A stretch of DNA of 64,000 nt, from contig CAUYUJ010014197.1 in the NCBI GenBank assembly GCA_963575745.1, forward strand, positions 281,646-345,645, in the 5' to 3' direction. Positions 21,701-30,360 of this stretch are shown here, piece after piece. The position numbers and the translations under genes were made by a program. The stretch comes from Prorocentrum cordatum (taxonomy: Eukaryota > Sar > Dinophyceae > Prorocentrales > Prorocentraceae). Within the stretch, counting starts at the first letter, position 1. Every line of letters begins with the position of its first letter. The notes beneath the pieces were generated by a model, which was not told the origin of the DNA, searched no databases, and worked only from the letters and a program-made list of their open reading frames with translations.

Positions 21701-24322
21701 GAGGAGACGCCCCCGTGTCGTGCGCTGAACGTCGTCGATGATTTGACGACGCATACCATCGGAGGCCCCAGAACGGTTGTTGAGAACACGGTCAAGAGTT
21801 TCGAGATCGTAACATCGGAGCTGGACTCAAGGAAGCTGCCGATTAATTGGGACAAGACGAGATTCATGATGTCCGACCGCTCTCAGCTGTCTGCGTTGAT
21901 GCAGGATCCCAGGTGGAGTCTTTCGGAGGACAAGCTGGTCATCGCCCACCGCGACCTCGGCGGCGACTCGCTGGACGGCAGGGCGAGGAGGGTCGGCACG
22001 CAGGCTTCGAGATGTGAGGCCGCCAGCAGCACGGCGCGTGCCCTACGTCAGCTGGGGCAGAGTGAAAAGCATAGTAGAGTGTTTCGTGTGGGAGCGCTGG
22101 CTAAAGCTTCCTGGGGATCCCACATTTTGGGGATCCCGCCGACCACCCTCCATAAGCTTAGGGTCCAAGCTGCGAGATCCTGGGGCCCGCTTCTTCCTGG
22201 CACCTCCCTGGGTTTCAGGTTTCTTTCGGCGGCTCGCCTCTGGCTCAGGGACCCGCTTTTGGTGTCGGTGACGTCGGCTGTAAAGGAATTCGTCAGCGTC
22301 TGGTGGGCCCGCTCGATTTCCAAACCAGTGTTGGAAACGTGTGTCCAGGACGCCCTTGCGGTCCAGGGGAGCAGGGCCCCCTGGGGCCAAGTCCGACAGC
22401 CTGTGGCTGCGCTGTTCTTGCAGCTAGCTCGGATCCGCTGGAGGTTTGACGTGTCTAGAATGGCCCTGGTTGACGACTTCAACCGTGCGTGGTCAATTGA
22501 TCGGTTTTCGCCCAAGTTTTTCACCCGTCTCCTGCGAGGCTCGGTCGTTCGGGCTATCGAGCGGGAGGAGCAGTTGAAACAGTTCGATTTCGGGATGTGG
22601 AGTGGCCCAGTGTTCTGGCAACCCATCCATCAGCTCCTAGGGCGGAAATGTTCTGAGTCGTGGACCAAGTCGCACAAGGCAGCGTTGTCAGCCCTGTGCG
22701 CGAATGTGTACTGGTGCCAGCACAGAGTGTACGAGCACAGCCCAGAGGCCCCTGACCAATGCCAGCTTTGCAGAGATGGTAGAGGCACGTTGTACCACCG
22801 CAGGTTTCAGTGCGTGGCTTTCGCTCCCTGGCGACGCGAGAACCTGGATCCCGTGGTTGAGAGGGCGGCTCGTGCGATTGGCCATCTCCCCACTCCTGCT
22901 GGAGAACTGTTTAGCAGATGTCTTTTCCCCAACCCTGCGGCCTGGGTGGAGCGACCCCCCCGCGACCCTCTGAGCCCGTGCACCAGGCACTTTCAGTGGC
23001 CTCAGGATGGCCCTCTGTTCATTCCCGAGGGGGCCCACGTGTTCACGGACGGGTCAGGTTTTGAAGGGGAGCTCTCAGGTCTCGGGACCGCGGGTTGGGC
23101 TGTAGTGGTGCTGGACAGGTTGGGAAGGACCCTCGCTGCCCTTTTTGGTGTCGTGCCGATCGGGGAAGCGCCTGGACAGCAGGCACGCGATGGCGAGGAT
23201 TTTGCGGTGCTGATGCTCTCCCGACGCTCGGTCCTCTCCGCTGGAGTTTCGCTCCATGTGGACTGTGCGGCCACGGTCGGCTGCCTCCGAAACCTCGCGG
23301 GGGCAGCTGGGGCGGCCTCGGCCCGAGCCCACTGGTGGGCGGAGATTGGGGACCGTTTAGAGGGCGTGGAGGTGCATCAGATCCCGTCTCACTCGTCAAT
23401 GTTCGATGTTAGTGAAGGCCGTATCACGGAAATGCAGCGTTTTGGGAACTCTGAGGCTGACAGACTCGCCAAGGAAGGAGCTGAGCCATTCCGAATTTCG
23501 TGCGAGGACCGCCTGTTTGTTACTGGTTATGCTGAGATTGTCCGTCGTGTCGGGCTGTACAGTGCCAGGCAGCAGGCGGAGTGTAGAGAGTTGGCCTTGA
23601 ACGATCATCAAGGGTTGGAATGGCTCGGCTACGTCCTCCTGGACGCGGTCCCTGGCCTCCCCCTTCCTGGTTCGAACCCTGGGGATGGTGTGCCAAGTGC
23701 GCAGTGCGGTGTGCCTCAGGGTGTGCCTGGTGAGGGGGAGGGCCCTGGCGTGACCCCTGGTGCTGACTCTGGTGAGGAGCCTCCCGAGAACCCCCCGACC
23801 CCAGGAGCATGGCTCCAGCTGGGACACTCCCTCGAGCAAGGGGTGGTTTATGAGTCGGACGGCTGCACGTATCACGACACGATGCTGTGTTGCACGGCCT
23901 GCGGTGCGATGGCACACTCCAGCACGAAACGGGGGAATCTGCGGTCGAGGTGTCGTCCTGTCGCGTCGTGGGGTAGGGGGTTCTACCTTGACCGATTTCG
24001 TGCTGGAAGGTATCCTGCGCATAGGAACCCTAGAGGGCTCACTATGGCGTACACAGGGGCCCCCTCTCCAGAGGTTCGCTCGGAGTGGAGGCCCTACTTT
24101 GAGGCCTGGGCCCAGGGCCGCGACCGCCCTCCGAGAGTTGCTCGGGGGGCCCAGCCCTCGCGCCGCGAGGGACCCGCTGCCGACAGTGCGCGAGGCCTTG
24201 CCATGCTCGGGCTGTCGAGGGCGGAGGTCGTCGAGCTCGGGGCCGAGGTCCAGGCCAGGCGCTGGAGAGGAGGCCTCCCCGTGGAGGAGGAGGATCTCTT
24301 CGGCTGCCTGGGCCCCTCCTAA
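18686..24322 (+). CDS. LINE A ORF2: endonuclease-reverse transcriptase-RNase H polyprotein
   Basis: About 1,878 residues from the ATG at 18686, which overlaps the end of ORF1. The frame is actually open from 17396. Endonuclease, residues about 265-490: LNAN, QET, GGDWN (D about 419), EYDYF, and SPH where SDH is usual. Reverse transcriptase, about 845-1100: NVFLPKPGGGTRPIG, motif A YDIRKFYENVSH (D about 926), motif B GTIVAGCSAA, motif C NVVDD (about 1018). A CCHC knuckle CQLC...HRRFQC lies near 22760. RNase H, about 1450-1600: TDGSG (D about 1455), Glu near 23195, Asp near 23261 and the final Asp in SEADRLAKEG near 23460, so D-E-D-D is complete. A Cys/His-rich tail (CTYH...CCTACG) lies at 23865-23965. 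No disruption is seen. The start codon is inferred; translation from 17396 would give 2,308 residues. Confidence 0.88.
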   Translation: MRWERLPHRWTFALASLLTVASKLLNGQAFSNSVSSTQVGATWSSSATPCSWSSKSFATCASAKPSSSVEWSASGLATPCAAVSPSAPVSATPSAAVATSTSRVASTSFVGSESRCASSLVSSEFNCVEGRPRVSATGQSAEYVTASQNAAVKPNQSLAALPSKPFVGCRKEISASERDSQVLLEPGCLRVDCVNPPWESGVRSQNPGGNRFSDEVPTQVQSPRAGSRAKGVSVEPPHGESQAALQQKQVISLLEGLPPEDHGDLGTFRVGTLNANTWPRARITMPWIEKQCQMPHVLCIQETVLDQSGEAGAHQWSRSCSRKLALGSAKRTGESARSLSAGVGLSAAMGIGVAKLQVPERWQHRVVMRLMTVGTHSWIIIGSVYGVDSIGPKGENLELLEFLSAFLGAQRFPFLLGGDWNLEPEEIMEIGWLDLATATIFAPGLPTCNGKEYDYFIGSQALDAFPMSVEARVDSPISPHCYVEIKLEGLRDEPFVWVEAPPRAFPLADQEAKRKTRKKDMCAKETGLTLTTEPPMVPVLDEWQLDAPVSSVEEAAARWFHAAEKYLVQLFEIPSSDRRFYVGREKGVVLKRKRLVDCAKSILERHDESDTRAWLSALRLWDALCVASSAPPGSKAGRPEHSTRCERQLLALKLPEAISDSPSLQAKEVQKWVALAKRGGQLSAWFRTVLAEEVEMRRRKDSQARSKAWREFGELAADGSGRIAHAISRPKMLEEAPTLAKGKAHGLVGAAAITAVLEEWEELWISDDRAQEAAPSDWSYPWKLDQISEDQIVQVCRSFGMSTGLGWDNFHMRLVSFLDGVFVRRLQEILSRWERNPHCERMWVTINVFLPKPGGGTRPIGLLCFWARIWSRCRRQYVKSWEVSVDAKFFWGKDATTSCDKAAYLHNMLACYARRKRMSAITVFYDIRKFYENVSHQQLREAAEHYNFDGALLKALCCLYRAPRRARWTGGTSRVSHPNGTIVAGCSAATGVAKLMTLCLLKRLAEETPPCRALNVVDDLTTHTIGGPRTVVENTVKSFEIVTSELDSRKLPINWDKTRFMMSDRSQLSALMQDPRWSLSEDKLVIAHRDLGGDSLDGRARRVGTQASRCEAASSTARALRQLGQSEKHSRVFRVGALAKASWGSHILGIPPTTLHKLRVQAARSWGPLLPGTSLGFRFLSAARLWLRDPLLVSVTSAVKEFVSVWWARSISKPVLETCVQDALAVQGSRAPWGQVRQPVAALFLQLARIRWRFDVSRMALVDDFNRAWSIDRFSPKFFTRLLRGSVVRAIEREEQLKQFDFGMWSGPVFWQPIHQLLGRKCSESWTKSHKAALSALCANVYWCQHRVYEHSPEAPDQCQLCRDGRGTLYHRRFQCVAFAPWRRENLDPVVERAARAIGHLPTPAGELFSRCLFPNPAAWVERPPRDPLSPCTRHFQWPQDGPLFIPEGAHVFTDGSGFEGELSGLGTAGWAVVVLDRLGRTLAALFGVVPIGEAPGQQARDGEDFAVLMLSRRSVLSAGVSLHVDCAATVGCLRNLAGAAGAASARAHWWAEIGDRLEGVEVHQIPSHSSMFDVSEGRITEMQRFGNSEADRLAKEGAEPFRISCEDRLFVTGYAEIVRRVGLYSARQQAECRELALNDHQGLEWLGYVLLDAVPGLPLPGSNPGDGVPSAQCGVPQGVPGEGEGPGVTPGADSGEEPPENPPTPGAWLQLGHSLEQGVVYESDGCTYHDTMLCCTACGAMAHSSTKRGNLRSRCRPVASWGRGFYLDRFRAGRYPAHRNPRGLTMAYTGAPSPEVRSEWRPYFEAWAQGRDRPPRVARGAQPSRREGPAADSARGLAMLGLSRAEVVELGAEVQARRWRGGLPVEEEDLFGCLGPS

Positions 24323-24388
24323 CTTGTTTGTTTTTCTCTGTTTGCATGCGAATTGGGTCACTCCCTTCGTGGTCGTGGGCGTCCTCCT

Positions 24389-24423
24389 CTTCCTTCTCCT
24401 CCTCCTCCTCCTCCTCCTCCTCC

Positions 24424-24459
<36 letters not shown>

Positions 24460-24532
24460 CCCGAATACTCATCATCGTCCTCATCAGCATCATCATCATC
24501 ATCATCATCATCACCACCACCACCACCATCAG

Positions 24533-24578
<46 letters not shown>

Positions 24579-25175
24579 GTCGTCATTATCATCATCAGCA
24601 ACAGCACCACCGTCACCATCATCATCGCTAGCACCACCACCATCATCAGCACCATCACCATCATCATCAGCATCATCATACTCTTCTTCAGCAGTATCAG
24701 CATCAGAATCATCATCAGCATCAACATCATAATCAGCATCAGCATCATCACCATCATCATAACCGTTATCATCATTATCAACATCATCATCATTATCAGC
24801 ATCAACACCATCAACATCATGATCAGCATCATCATCATCATCATCAGCATCGTCATCATCATCAGCAGCAATAGCATCGTCATCATCATCATCATCATCA
24901 CCATCACCATCACCATCACCATCACCATCACCATCACCATCACCATCACCATCACCATCACCATCACCATCACCATCACCACTACCACCATCACCACCAC
25001 CACCACCATCACCGTCACCGTCACCGTCACCGTCACCACACCACCACCACCACCACCACCACCACCACCATCATCTACAACATTATCGTCGCCACCCTTT
25101 CTCCTCTTTCTTCCTCCTCTTCTTTCTTCCTCCTCCTCCTCCCCCTCCTCCTCATCTCCTCCTCCTCCTCCTCCA
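24389..25175 (+). repeat. Compound (CTC)n-(CAT)n-(CATCAC)n-(CAC)n-(CTC)n microsatellite
   Basis: Begins 66 bases after the LINE A stop. CTC at 24389-24425 is followed by CAT with CAG/CAC interruptions to about 24893. Regular CATCAC hexamers run at 24894-24978, then CAC/CCGTCA to 25070 and CTC to 25175. Confidence 0.95.
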
Positions 25176-25590
25176 TGGCTGACCTGCAGCCCGAGCACTC
25201 GCCCCACCTCAGGGCCAGGTGGCCAACGGGCCCTTGGCGCGCGAGGACAGAGTCCGACCCTCCCGCCTCCCCCCCCTTGACCCCCCCCCTGCCCAAGGGG
25301 CCCACCGCCTCGACGGGGCGCAGCGGGGGCCGCAGGGGCGGAACAGCAGCCTCGGTGAAACACCGGCGGTGGGCCAGGACTTTTGAGGGGCGTTGGAGGC
25401 ATGATCCTCCGGACGACTTGCACGACGACTGCGGGTCATGAGCCGTCCATTCCACCCTCCTGCACGTGTGGCGTTCTGGCTCTGGGTTCCGCCCTCGACG
25501 GACGGCGCGGCGCGCGCAACGGAGGGGAGCTCGTGCGCAACACGGGTCCCCCCGCCCCATCCACTGCCACAGAATCACTAAGTGGGTGAA
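25176..25590. other. No gene recognised
   Basis: GC-rich sequence with C-runs near 25258-25290. Frames on both strands lack recognisable motifs. Confidence 0.4.
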
Positions 25591-25591
25591 G

Positions 25592-25800
25592 AGGGAAGAG
25601 GAGGAGGAGGAGGAGGAGGAGGAGGAGGAGGAGGAGGAGGAGGAGGAGGAGCGCATCGAGCCTCGGCGCGCAAGGAGGAGGAAGAGGAGGAGGAGAAGGA
25701 GGAGGACGACGAAGAGGAGGTACGAGTTACGAGCTAGCCCACGTCGTGACCGGGAACGACGAGGAGGAGGAGGAGGAGGAGGAGAAGGAGGAGGAAGGGG
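25592..25800 (+). repeat. (GGA)n microsatellite, interrupted
   Basis: GGA/GAG repeats at 25592-25650 and again at 25675-25715 and 25764-25800. Confidence 0.9.
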
Positions 25801-26415
25801 AGGATGAAGACAAGCGACGTAGTGCTTGTCCTCATCGCTGTTGCCTGGCAAAGTAGAAGGAGAGAGTGGACAGGGGGCGGGAGGGCGGGGCCTGCGAACG
25901 CGGTGACGGTGGTCGTAGTTGCGAGATCCGTCAGCATCGAATCGGGAAATAGGGTCGAAGCGAAATGTGCGTCGGATCGGGCTGCGTCGACACGGAATCG
26001 GATCCAAGCAAAAACGGCTACACAATAACGTCATGCAAGCATCGGGCCGCATCGGATCGTCGGAATACCAAAGCGGACTTGCTAAAAAGAGGTCGAAACA
26101 GCTCGATTGGATCAAAATTGGCCCCTGGGTAGTTGCCGCGTTGGTAGTCGTAGTAGCGACGTCTCCGACATCGTGGAGGCCGTAATAAATGAGACCGGGC
26201 GGTCAACGGCAGTGGACGCGCTGGATCACAGCGAAGCTAATTGCGGACAGGGGAGCCCGATGAGCGGGAAGAGGAAGCTGGAACACACACGCACACACAC
26301 ATGTTTTCCCTACCTAGGCTCTGCATAGAAGGGTCCTTACTCTGTTGGCTTAAAGGGGCCCGGCAGTGGAAATCGCCCTGGGCGGTTCCCCCGGCATCCG
26401 CCCCGCGGTTCCCCC
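25801..26415. other. No gene recognised; dispersed ATCGG-rich segment
   Basis: Contains several AATCGG/ATCGGAT words between 25937 and 26110 and a short CA run at 26283-26300. No coding signal. Confidence 0.4.
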
Positions 26416-26420
26416 AGTCC

Positions 26421-26998
26421 CCTGGGAGCTTTGGCTTTAGCTTTAGCTTTAGCTTTAGCTCAGCTTTAGCTTAGCTTTAGCTTAGCTTTAGCTTAGCTTC
26501 AACTTAGCTTTAGCGTAGCTTTAGCTTAGCTTTACCTTAGCATAACCTTAGTGTTACCTTAGCTTTAGCTCAGCTGTATCCTAACTGTACCTTATAATTA
26601 GCTTAGCTTTAGATTAGCATTTGCTTAGCTGTTGTTTAGCTGCTGCTTAGCTTTAGCTTAGCTTGAGCTTAGCTTGAGCTTAGCTGTAGCTTAGCTTTAG
26701 CTTAGCTGTAGCTTAGCTTTAGCTTAGCTTTAGTTTAGCTTTAGCTTAGCTTTAGCTTAGCTTTACCTTAGCGTTAGCTTAGATTTAGGTTAGCTGTACC
26801 TTAGCTTTAGCTTAGCTTTAGCTTAGCTTTAGCTTAGCTGTAGCTTAGCTTTAGCTTAGCTTTAGCTTAGCTTTAGCTTGGCGTTAGCTTAGCTTTAGCT
26901 TAGCTTTAGTATAGCTTTAGCTAAGTCTTAGCTTAGTTTCAGCTTAGCTTCAGCTTTGCTGTAGCTTAGCTTTAGCTTAGCTTTAGCTTAGCTTTACT
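26421..26998 (+). repeat. AGCTTT/AGCTTAGCTTT satellite, about 580 bp
   Basis: Starts as pure (TTTAGC)n, then becomes an 11-bp unit AGCTTTAGCTT with many single-base variants (TGTAGC, TTTACC, TTGAGC). The core AGCT is self-complementary, so the array is rich in short palindromes. Confidence 0.93.
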
Positions 26999-27252
26999 GG
27001 TACTAGTAATGCTGCTTTCCTAAGGGCTCCAACTCCTAGGTAGGGTCGCACTTGGACAATTGGCGTCGCGGCCCTGCGCGCGGCGACAGGGCGTAGGAAG
27101 TCGCGTCTACGCCCTGCCGAGCACTCAGAGACCACAAGTTAACACGCACACGCACATACACTTTTAGGTCGTCGCGGGCGGGAGCCACTCCTCGACATCA
27201 ACAGCCCGCGCGGCAAGCCGCGCCCGCGTCCAGTGGTCAGGGGAAGAAAAGG
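26999..27252. other. No gene recognised
   Basis: Unique GC-rich sequence. It includes CGCGCGCGGCG and repeated GGCGT/GCGTAG words near 27060-27110. Confidence 0.4.
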
Positions 27253-27317
27253 AAAGGAACACACACACACACACACGCACACACGCACATGCACACACGC
27301 ACACGCACACGCACACG

Positions 27318-27359
<42 letters not shown>

Positions 27360-27408
27360 CACGCACACACGCACACACACACACACACGCACACACGCAC
27401 ACACACGT
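27253..27408 (+). repeat. (CA)n microsatellite with CG interruptions
   Basis: ACACAC and ACGCAC units over about 155 bp. Alternating purine-pyrimidine throughout. Confidence 0.95.
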
Positions 27409-28105
27409 GGCTTGGTTCATATGTGGAACATGTGGAGGCCACGCGCTGGATGTACAAGTCAAGGACAGGCGTCGTTGGCCATAGAAGCTGCCGCGGTGGG
27501 GGCAGTCGCTGTGCGCATGGTCGTGGTCTGAATCTGCCACCGTGAAGCTGGATAAGGACCCCAACGGATCACACCAGGCATGTAAGGAGCCTCTGGCCCA
27601 CAACCCAGGCACGGCGGCGGAATGGGCCGAGGGCCGCCAGGTAGTGGGAGCGGCGCGGCATCAGGTGCAGGCCGTTGGGTGGTGGAGGCTGGCGGCTGGC
27701 CTCTATTCCCCTTGCGCGCCCAGCATTGCACCCGCACCCGCCGGCGGATGTCTGAAGACGAGTACGACAAACACATGTGGCGTTAATATGAGCAGCAACC
27801 TGGCCTTCCTGGAGGCCAGCGCGTTTGGCGCGCCTGCCGCTCTTGTAGGGTCGCCTCACGGCGGTGGCAGACTCGTTCGTTCGTTCCCCTGCTGGAGTGC
27901 GCGGGGGGTGGGGGGGGGGGGGGACAGATCCTGGCTGGTGGCCTTCCCCCCCCCCCAAACGCGCCAAGCATCATGCCCGCGCTCCCATGCTGGAGGGCGC
28001 GGGGGGGGGGGCGGGAGCGACAGACCCAGGCAGCCAGCCACTGCTCCGCCCGGGTGCCGAGCTCCCTGCCTCGAACACATTCGGAACATCAGGTTGGAAC
28101 CCCGT
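27409..28105. other. No gene recognised; G/C-run-rich
   Basis: Homopolymer G and C runs of 8-13 lie near 27905-27925, 27947-27957 and 28000-28012. Two similar segments (GCGCGGGGGGTGGGG... and GCGCGGGGGGGG...GGGAGCGACAGA) suggest an old duplication of about 100 bp. Confidence 0.4.
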
Positions 28106-28106
28106 T

Positions 28107-28314
28107 GGGGGGCGGAGGAGGAGGGGGAGGAGGAGGAGGAGGAGGAGAAGGAGGAGGAGGAGGAGGAGGAGGAGCAGGACGAGGAGGAAGAGGAGAAGGA
28201 GGAGGAGGAGGAGGAGGGGGAGGAGGAGAAGGAGGAGGAGGAGGAAGAGGAAGAGGAGGAGGAGGAGCAGGAGGAGGAGGCGGAGGAGGAGGAGGAGCAG
28301 GAGGAGCGGGTGCT
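28107..28314 (+). repeat. (GGA)n microsatellite
   Basis: GGA/GAG with AAG and CAG interruptions. Open on both strands, giving false Glu-, Arg- and Leu-rich ORFs. Confidence 0.95.
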
Positions 28315-28400
28315 GAGATGGGGGAGGTCTTCTTAGAAGCAAGCTGCTTCTTAGATGGCGACGGCCCTACATCTATAGATAAAACTCGCGCAGACAGACC

Positions 28401-28665
28401 GTTTTCTTCTTCTCCGGGTAACGGTCGCTACCCGGGGGAGGGGTGGGGCGGGGTTCGGGCGAGAGGGCAAGGGTGACGGCGGCGGCGGAATGCACCCGCC
28501 AGGGCGCGTCCGCGCCGCAGGCGCATCAATCGCCTGTGTGCACTGCAGCATGTAGGGGGGGTCCAGCCCCCCCCCCCCAGTACGATCATTGGCGCTATCC
28601 AGGAAAGGGGGGGAGGGGGGGTTTTGGCCCGGGTAACTAGCGTTACCCTGGGGAGGAAGAAAAAC
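28401..28665. mobile_element. Small inverted-repeat element (MITE-like, 265 bp)
   Basis: The left arm (28401-28440) and the reverse complement of the right arm (28628-28665) share an order: T-rich stretch, CTTCTTCTCC-like stretch, then GGGTAAC...TACCC. Each arm also contains its own palindrome, GGGTA(ACGGTCGC)TACCC on the left and GGGTAACTAGCGTTACCC on the right. There is no ORF; the interior is GC-rich with a C-run at 28570-28580. Family unknown. Confidence 0.55.
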
Positions 28666-28696
28666 TCACTCACGTAAGGTCGAGACCCGCCTGGGG

Positions 28697-28745
28697 GGAA
28701 GAGGAGGAGGAGGAGGAGGAGGAGGAGGAGAAGAAGAAGAGAGGA
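28697..28745 (+). repeat. (GGA)n microsatellite
   Basis: GGA/GAA tract. It lies just 3' of the minus-strand LINE remnant, so it reads TCC on the element's own strand. Confidence 0.9.
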
Positions 28746-28894
28746 GGAGGGGAGTGCGAGTGCAAACCTGCAAGATGCGCAGCTCTGGGAAGACCCGATA
28801 TGGGCGTAACTAAGCCGGCGCGAGCCACCTCAAGCGAAACAGTTCGTGCACGGCGCGGTGAGGCTGAGCCACTCGTCCCAATCACGGTCCGGAG

Positions 28895-29440
28895 CTATCC
28901 AGCTGCCCATGCCCTGGTCCACCGCAGAACGGCGCAGAGGGTTGTCCATTTCATCCACGGCCGCTTGGAAGGCCGCTTAATCCGCGCGGAGCCGGACTGC
29001 TTGCAGGCTGCTGACCACTCGGCGTCCCGCCACGTGGTCACGCGCCACACCCAGCTGGATGGCCTCATCCGCATCACATGCTCTGTCCACGACCACTTTC
29101 TCGCAGCGTGTGCCCGATTCCACTGTCTCACCCCGGCGGCGTGCGCGTCTCTCCACGCCCTGTGGGTTGCTCTCTGGGCCCATTGATGCCAGTCCTCTCC
29201 AGGGGCCTGCTTGCGCCCGCAGGCTCGCCGGACCATTTTGTTCTGGGCTTGTTTGAGGAAGCTCAACTCTTCCACGCGCGGCGTCCACGCGTGCGTTCCG
29301 TATAGCACGCAGCCACCGACTGACGAGTCGAACAAAGACAGACGTTTCCGTCTCGACACTGCCTGATTGAGGGGAAGACGCTTCATTGCCCAGAACTTCC
29401 GCCATCCCGTGGCCATTCTGTTCTGGATCTCCACGGGCAT
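28895..29440 (-). pseudogene. RT thumb/C-terminal region of the minus-strand LINE
   Basis: A 181-codon frame with features typical of the region after the RT palm in LINE ORF2: a GGCVLYGTHAWTPR-like segment (the common 'YG..tW' block), then FLKQAQNKMVRRACG and RKWSWTEHVMRM. No RNase H follows. The frame ends in sequence with no motif near 28895. It is disconnected from the motif B/C fragment by stops between 29440 and 29521. Confidence 0.75.
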
Positions 29441-29520
29441 GCCGTCCTCCAGAGGGAGCAGTGTGCCCAGGATTTCCTAACTTTCACCCTTCGGCAAGAC
29501 CTCTAAAGAGAAACCTTCGG

Positions 29521-29901
29521 TCAGCTCGACGCTGCCGCGCCGGGTCCAATCTGCGCGATTGGTCTGCGCCTTGCACATCTTGCAGCTACAGCCCGCGATG
29601 TCTCAGCGCGTCTCGAAGCATCAGAACCATTCATTTGAAGGACACCCAACGTCTTGCAAGCAGCGTCACATCGTCCGCAAAACAACACATGCGTTAATGT
29701 TCGACTTGTCACCGCCTGGCCCACCAGCTTGCCGTACTTGCGGCGCTGCCAGACCGAATTCGCATCCTCTAGAACCCTGGTCACCAGGAGGTTGAATAAG
29801 ATTGGAGAGGGCAGATCTCCTTGCCGAATTCCGCGCTGTATCTCGAAACCCTGCTCTCCACGCCCAGCGACAAGTGGACGTAGTGTGTCATGCCTCTGCA
29901 C
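29521..29901 (-). pseudogene. RT motifs B and C of the minus-strand LINE
   Basis: Motif B reads GIRQGDLPSPILFNLL, with the invariant Gln and Gly. In this frame the motif C region is scrambled. A shift of one base, however, reveals FADDVTLLAR from about 29681 down to 29652, so the catalytic aspartates are still encoded. A recent single-base indel is the simplest explanation. The rest of the frame is Ala/Arg-rich and not meaningful. Confidence 0.75.
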
Positions 29902-30240
29902 ATCTTCCTAAGGACGCTGACGACACCGGCGTCCACGCCTGAGTCCCGCAGCGTGTCGAATACTTTGCCGTGGTGGACCTTATCGAACGCCTTCTCCACG
30001 TCCAGCGTGGCTGCTCACAGCTTCTCCCCCCGCTTGGTCCGATTTCTCCACGGCCATTCCGAGGACGTGCACTGCGTCGTCGCAGCCCCTTCCACTCCGA
30101 AAGCACTGTTTGTCAGCGAACCTGGCCTCCACCATATCCTACAACTTCGCCATCACTGGGATGATAGAAATCGGCCGGTGATTATTGCGCTCTTTCCGGC
30201 AGCCCTTCTCAAAAATCGCTGATCGGCGGAGGAGGAGCGC
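29781..30240 (-). pseudogene. RT N-terminal part and motif A of the minus-strand LINE
   Basis: Reading leftward from 30240, the first block gives FEKGCRKERNNHRPISIIP, the canonical beginning of a LINE RT domain. A stop follows near 30139. The next segment contains the CFRSGRGCDDAV block (about 30060-30120), and then EKAFDKVHHGKVFDTL at about 29950-30000, which is motif A with its Asp just upstream in the same stretch. At least two frame changes separate these blocks. The truncation at the microsatellite means the endonuclease was never copied or has been lost. Confidence 0.75.
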
Positions 30241-30253
30241 GCCTATCTGAGAA

Positions 30254-30360
30254 GGAAGAGGAGGAGGAGGAGGAGGAGGAGGAGGAGGAGGAGGAGGAGG
30301 AGGAGGAGGAGGAGGGAGGAGGAGGAGGAGGAGGAGGAGGAGGAGGAGGAGGAGGAGGAG
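30254..30360 (+). repeat. (GGA)n microsatellite
   Basis: Nearly pure GGA, marking the 5' truncation point of the minus-strand LINE. Confidence 0.95.

Larger units (their letters stand above)
17370..24388 (+). mobile_element. LINE A: apparently full-length non-LTR retrotransposon with spliced leader
   Basis: A 7.0-kb element. It carries a 22-nt spliced leader at its 5' edge, ORF1 (17527-18777), ORF2 with endonuclease, RT and RNase H domains (to 24322) and a 66-base 3' UTR. The UTR is followed at once by CTC and CAT repeats. No stop or frameshift interrupts either ORF. The CTC tracts on both sides hide any target-site duplication. The leader implies that the template was a mature trans-spliced mRNA and that reverse transcription reached the 5' end. 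It is the best candidate in the window for a recently active element. Confidence 0.85.
28860..30250 (-). mobile_element. Minus-strand LINE remnant of a third class (RT only)
   Basis: Reverse-transcriptase half of a LINE with a conventional RQGD-type motif B, unlike LINE A and LINE B. It is 5'-truncated at the GGA tract 30254-30360 and runs to about 28860. Several frameshifts. Neither endonuclease nor RNase H is seen. It is bracketed by TCC repeats on its sense strand at both ends. Confidence 0.75.

Noticed and set aside
23668-23690. tRNA internal box B (GGTTCGAACC)
   Set aside because: It lies within ORF2 coding sequence, with no box A or cloverleaf around it.
23760-25423. Long frames of 500-675 codons on both strands over the LINE A 3' region and the CAT tract
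   Set aside because: They run antisense or out of frame to ORF2 and then through simple repeats, giving poly-Ile, poly-Met and similar.
26421-26998. Interstitial telomere
   Set aside because: The unit is TTTAGC/AGCTTTAGCTT, never the TTTAGGG telomere repeat known from dinoflagellates.
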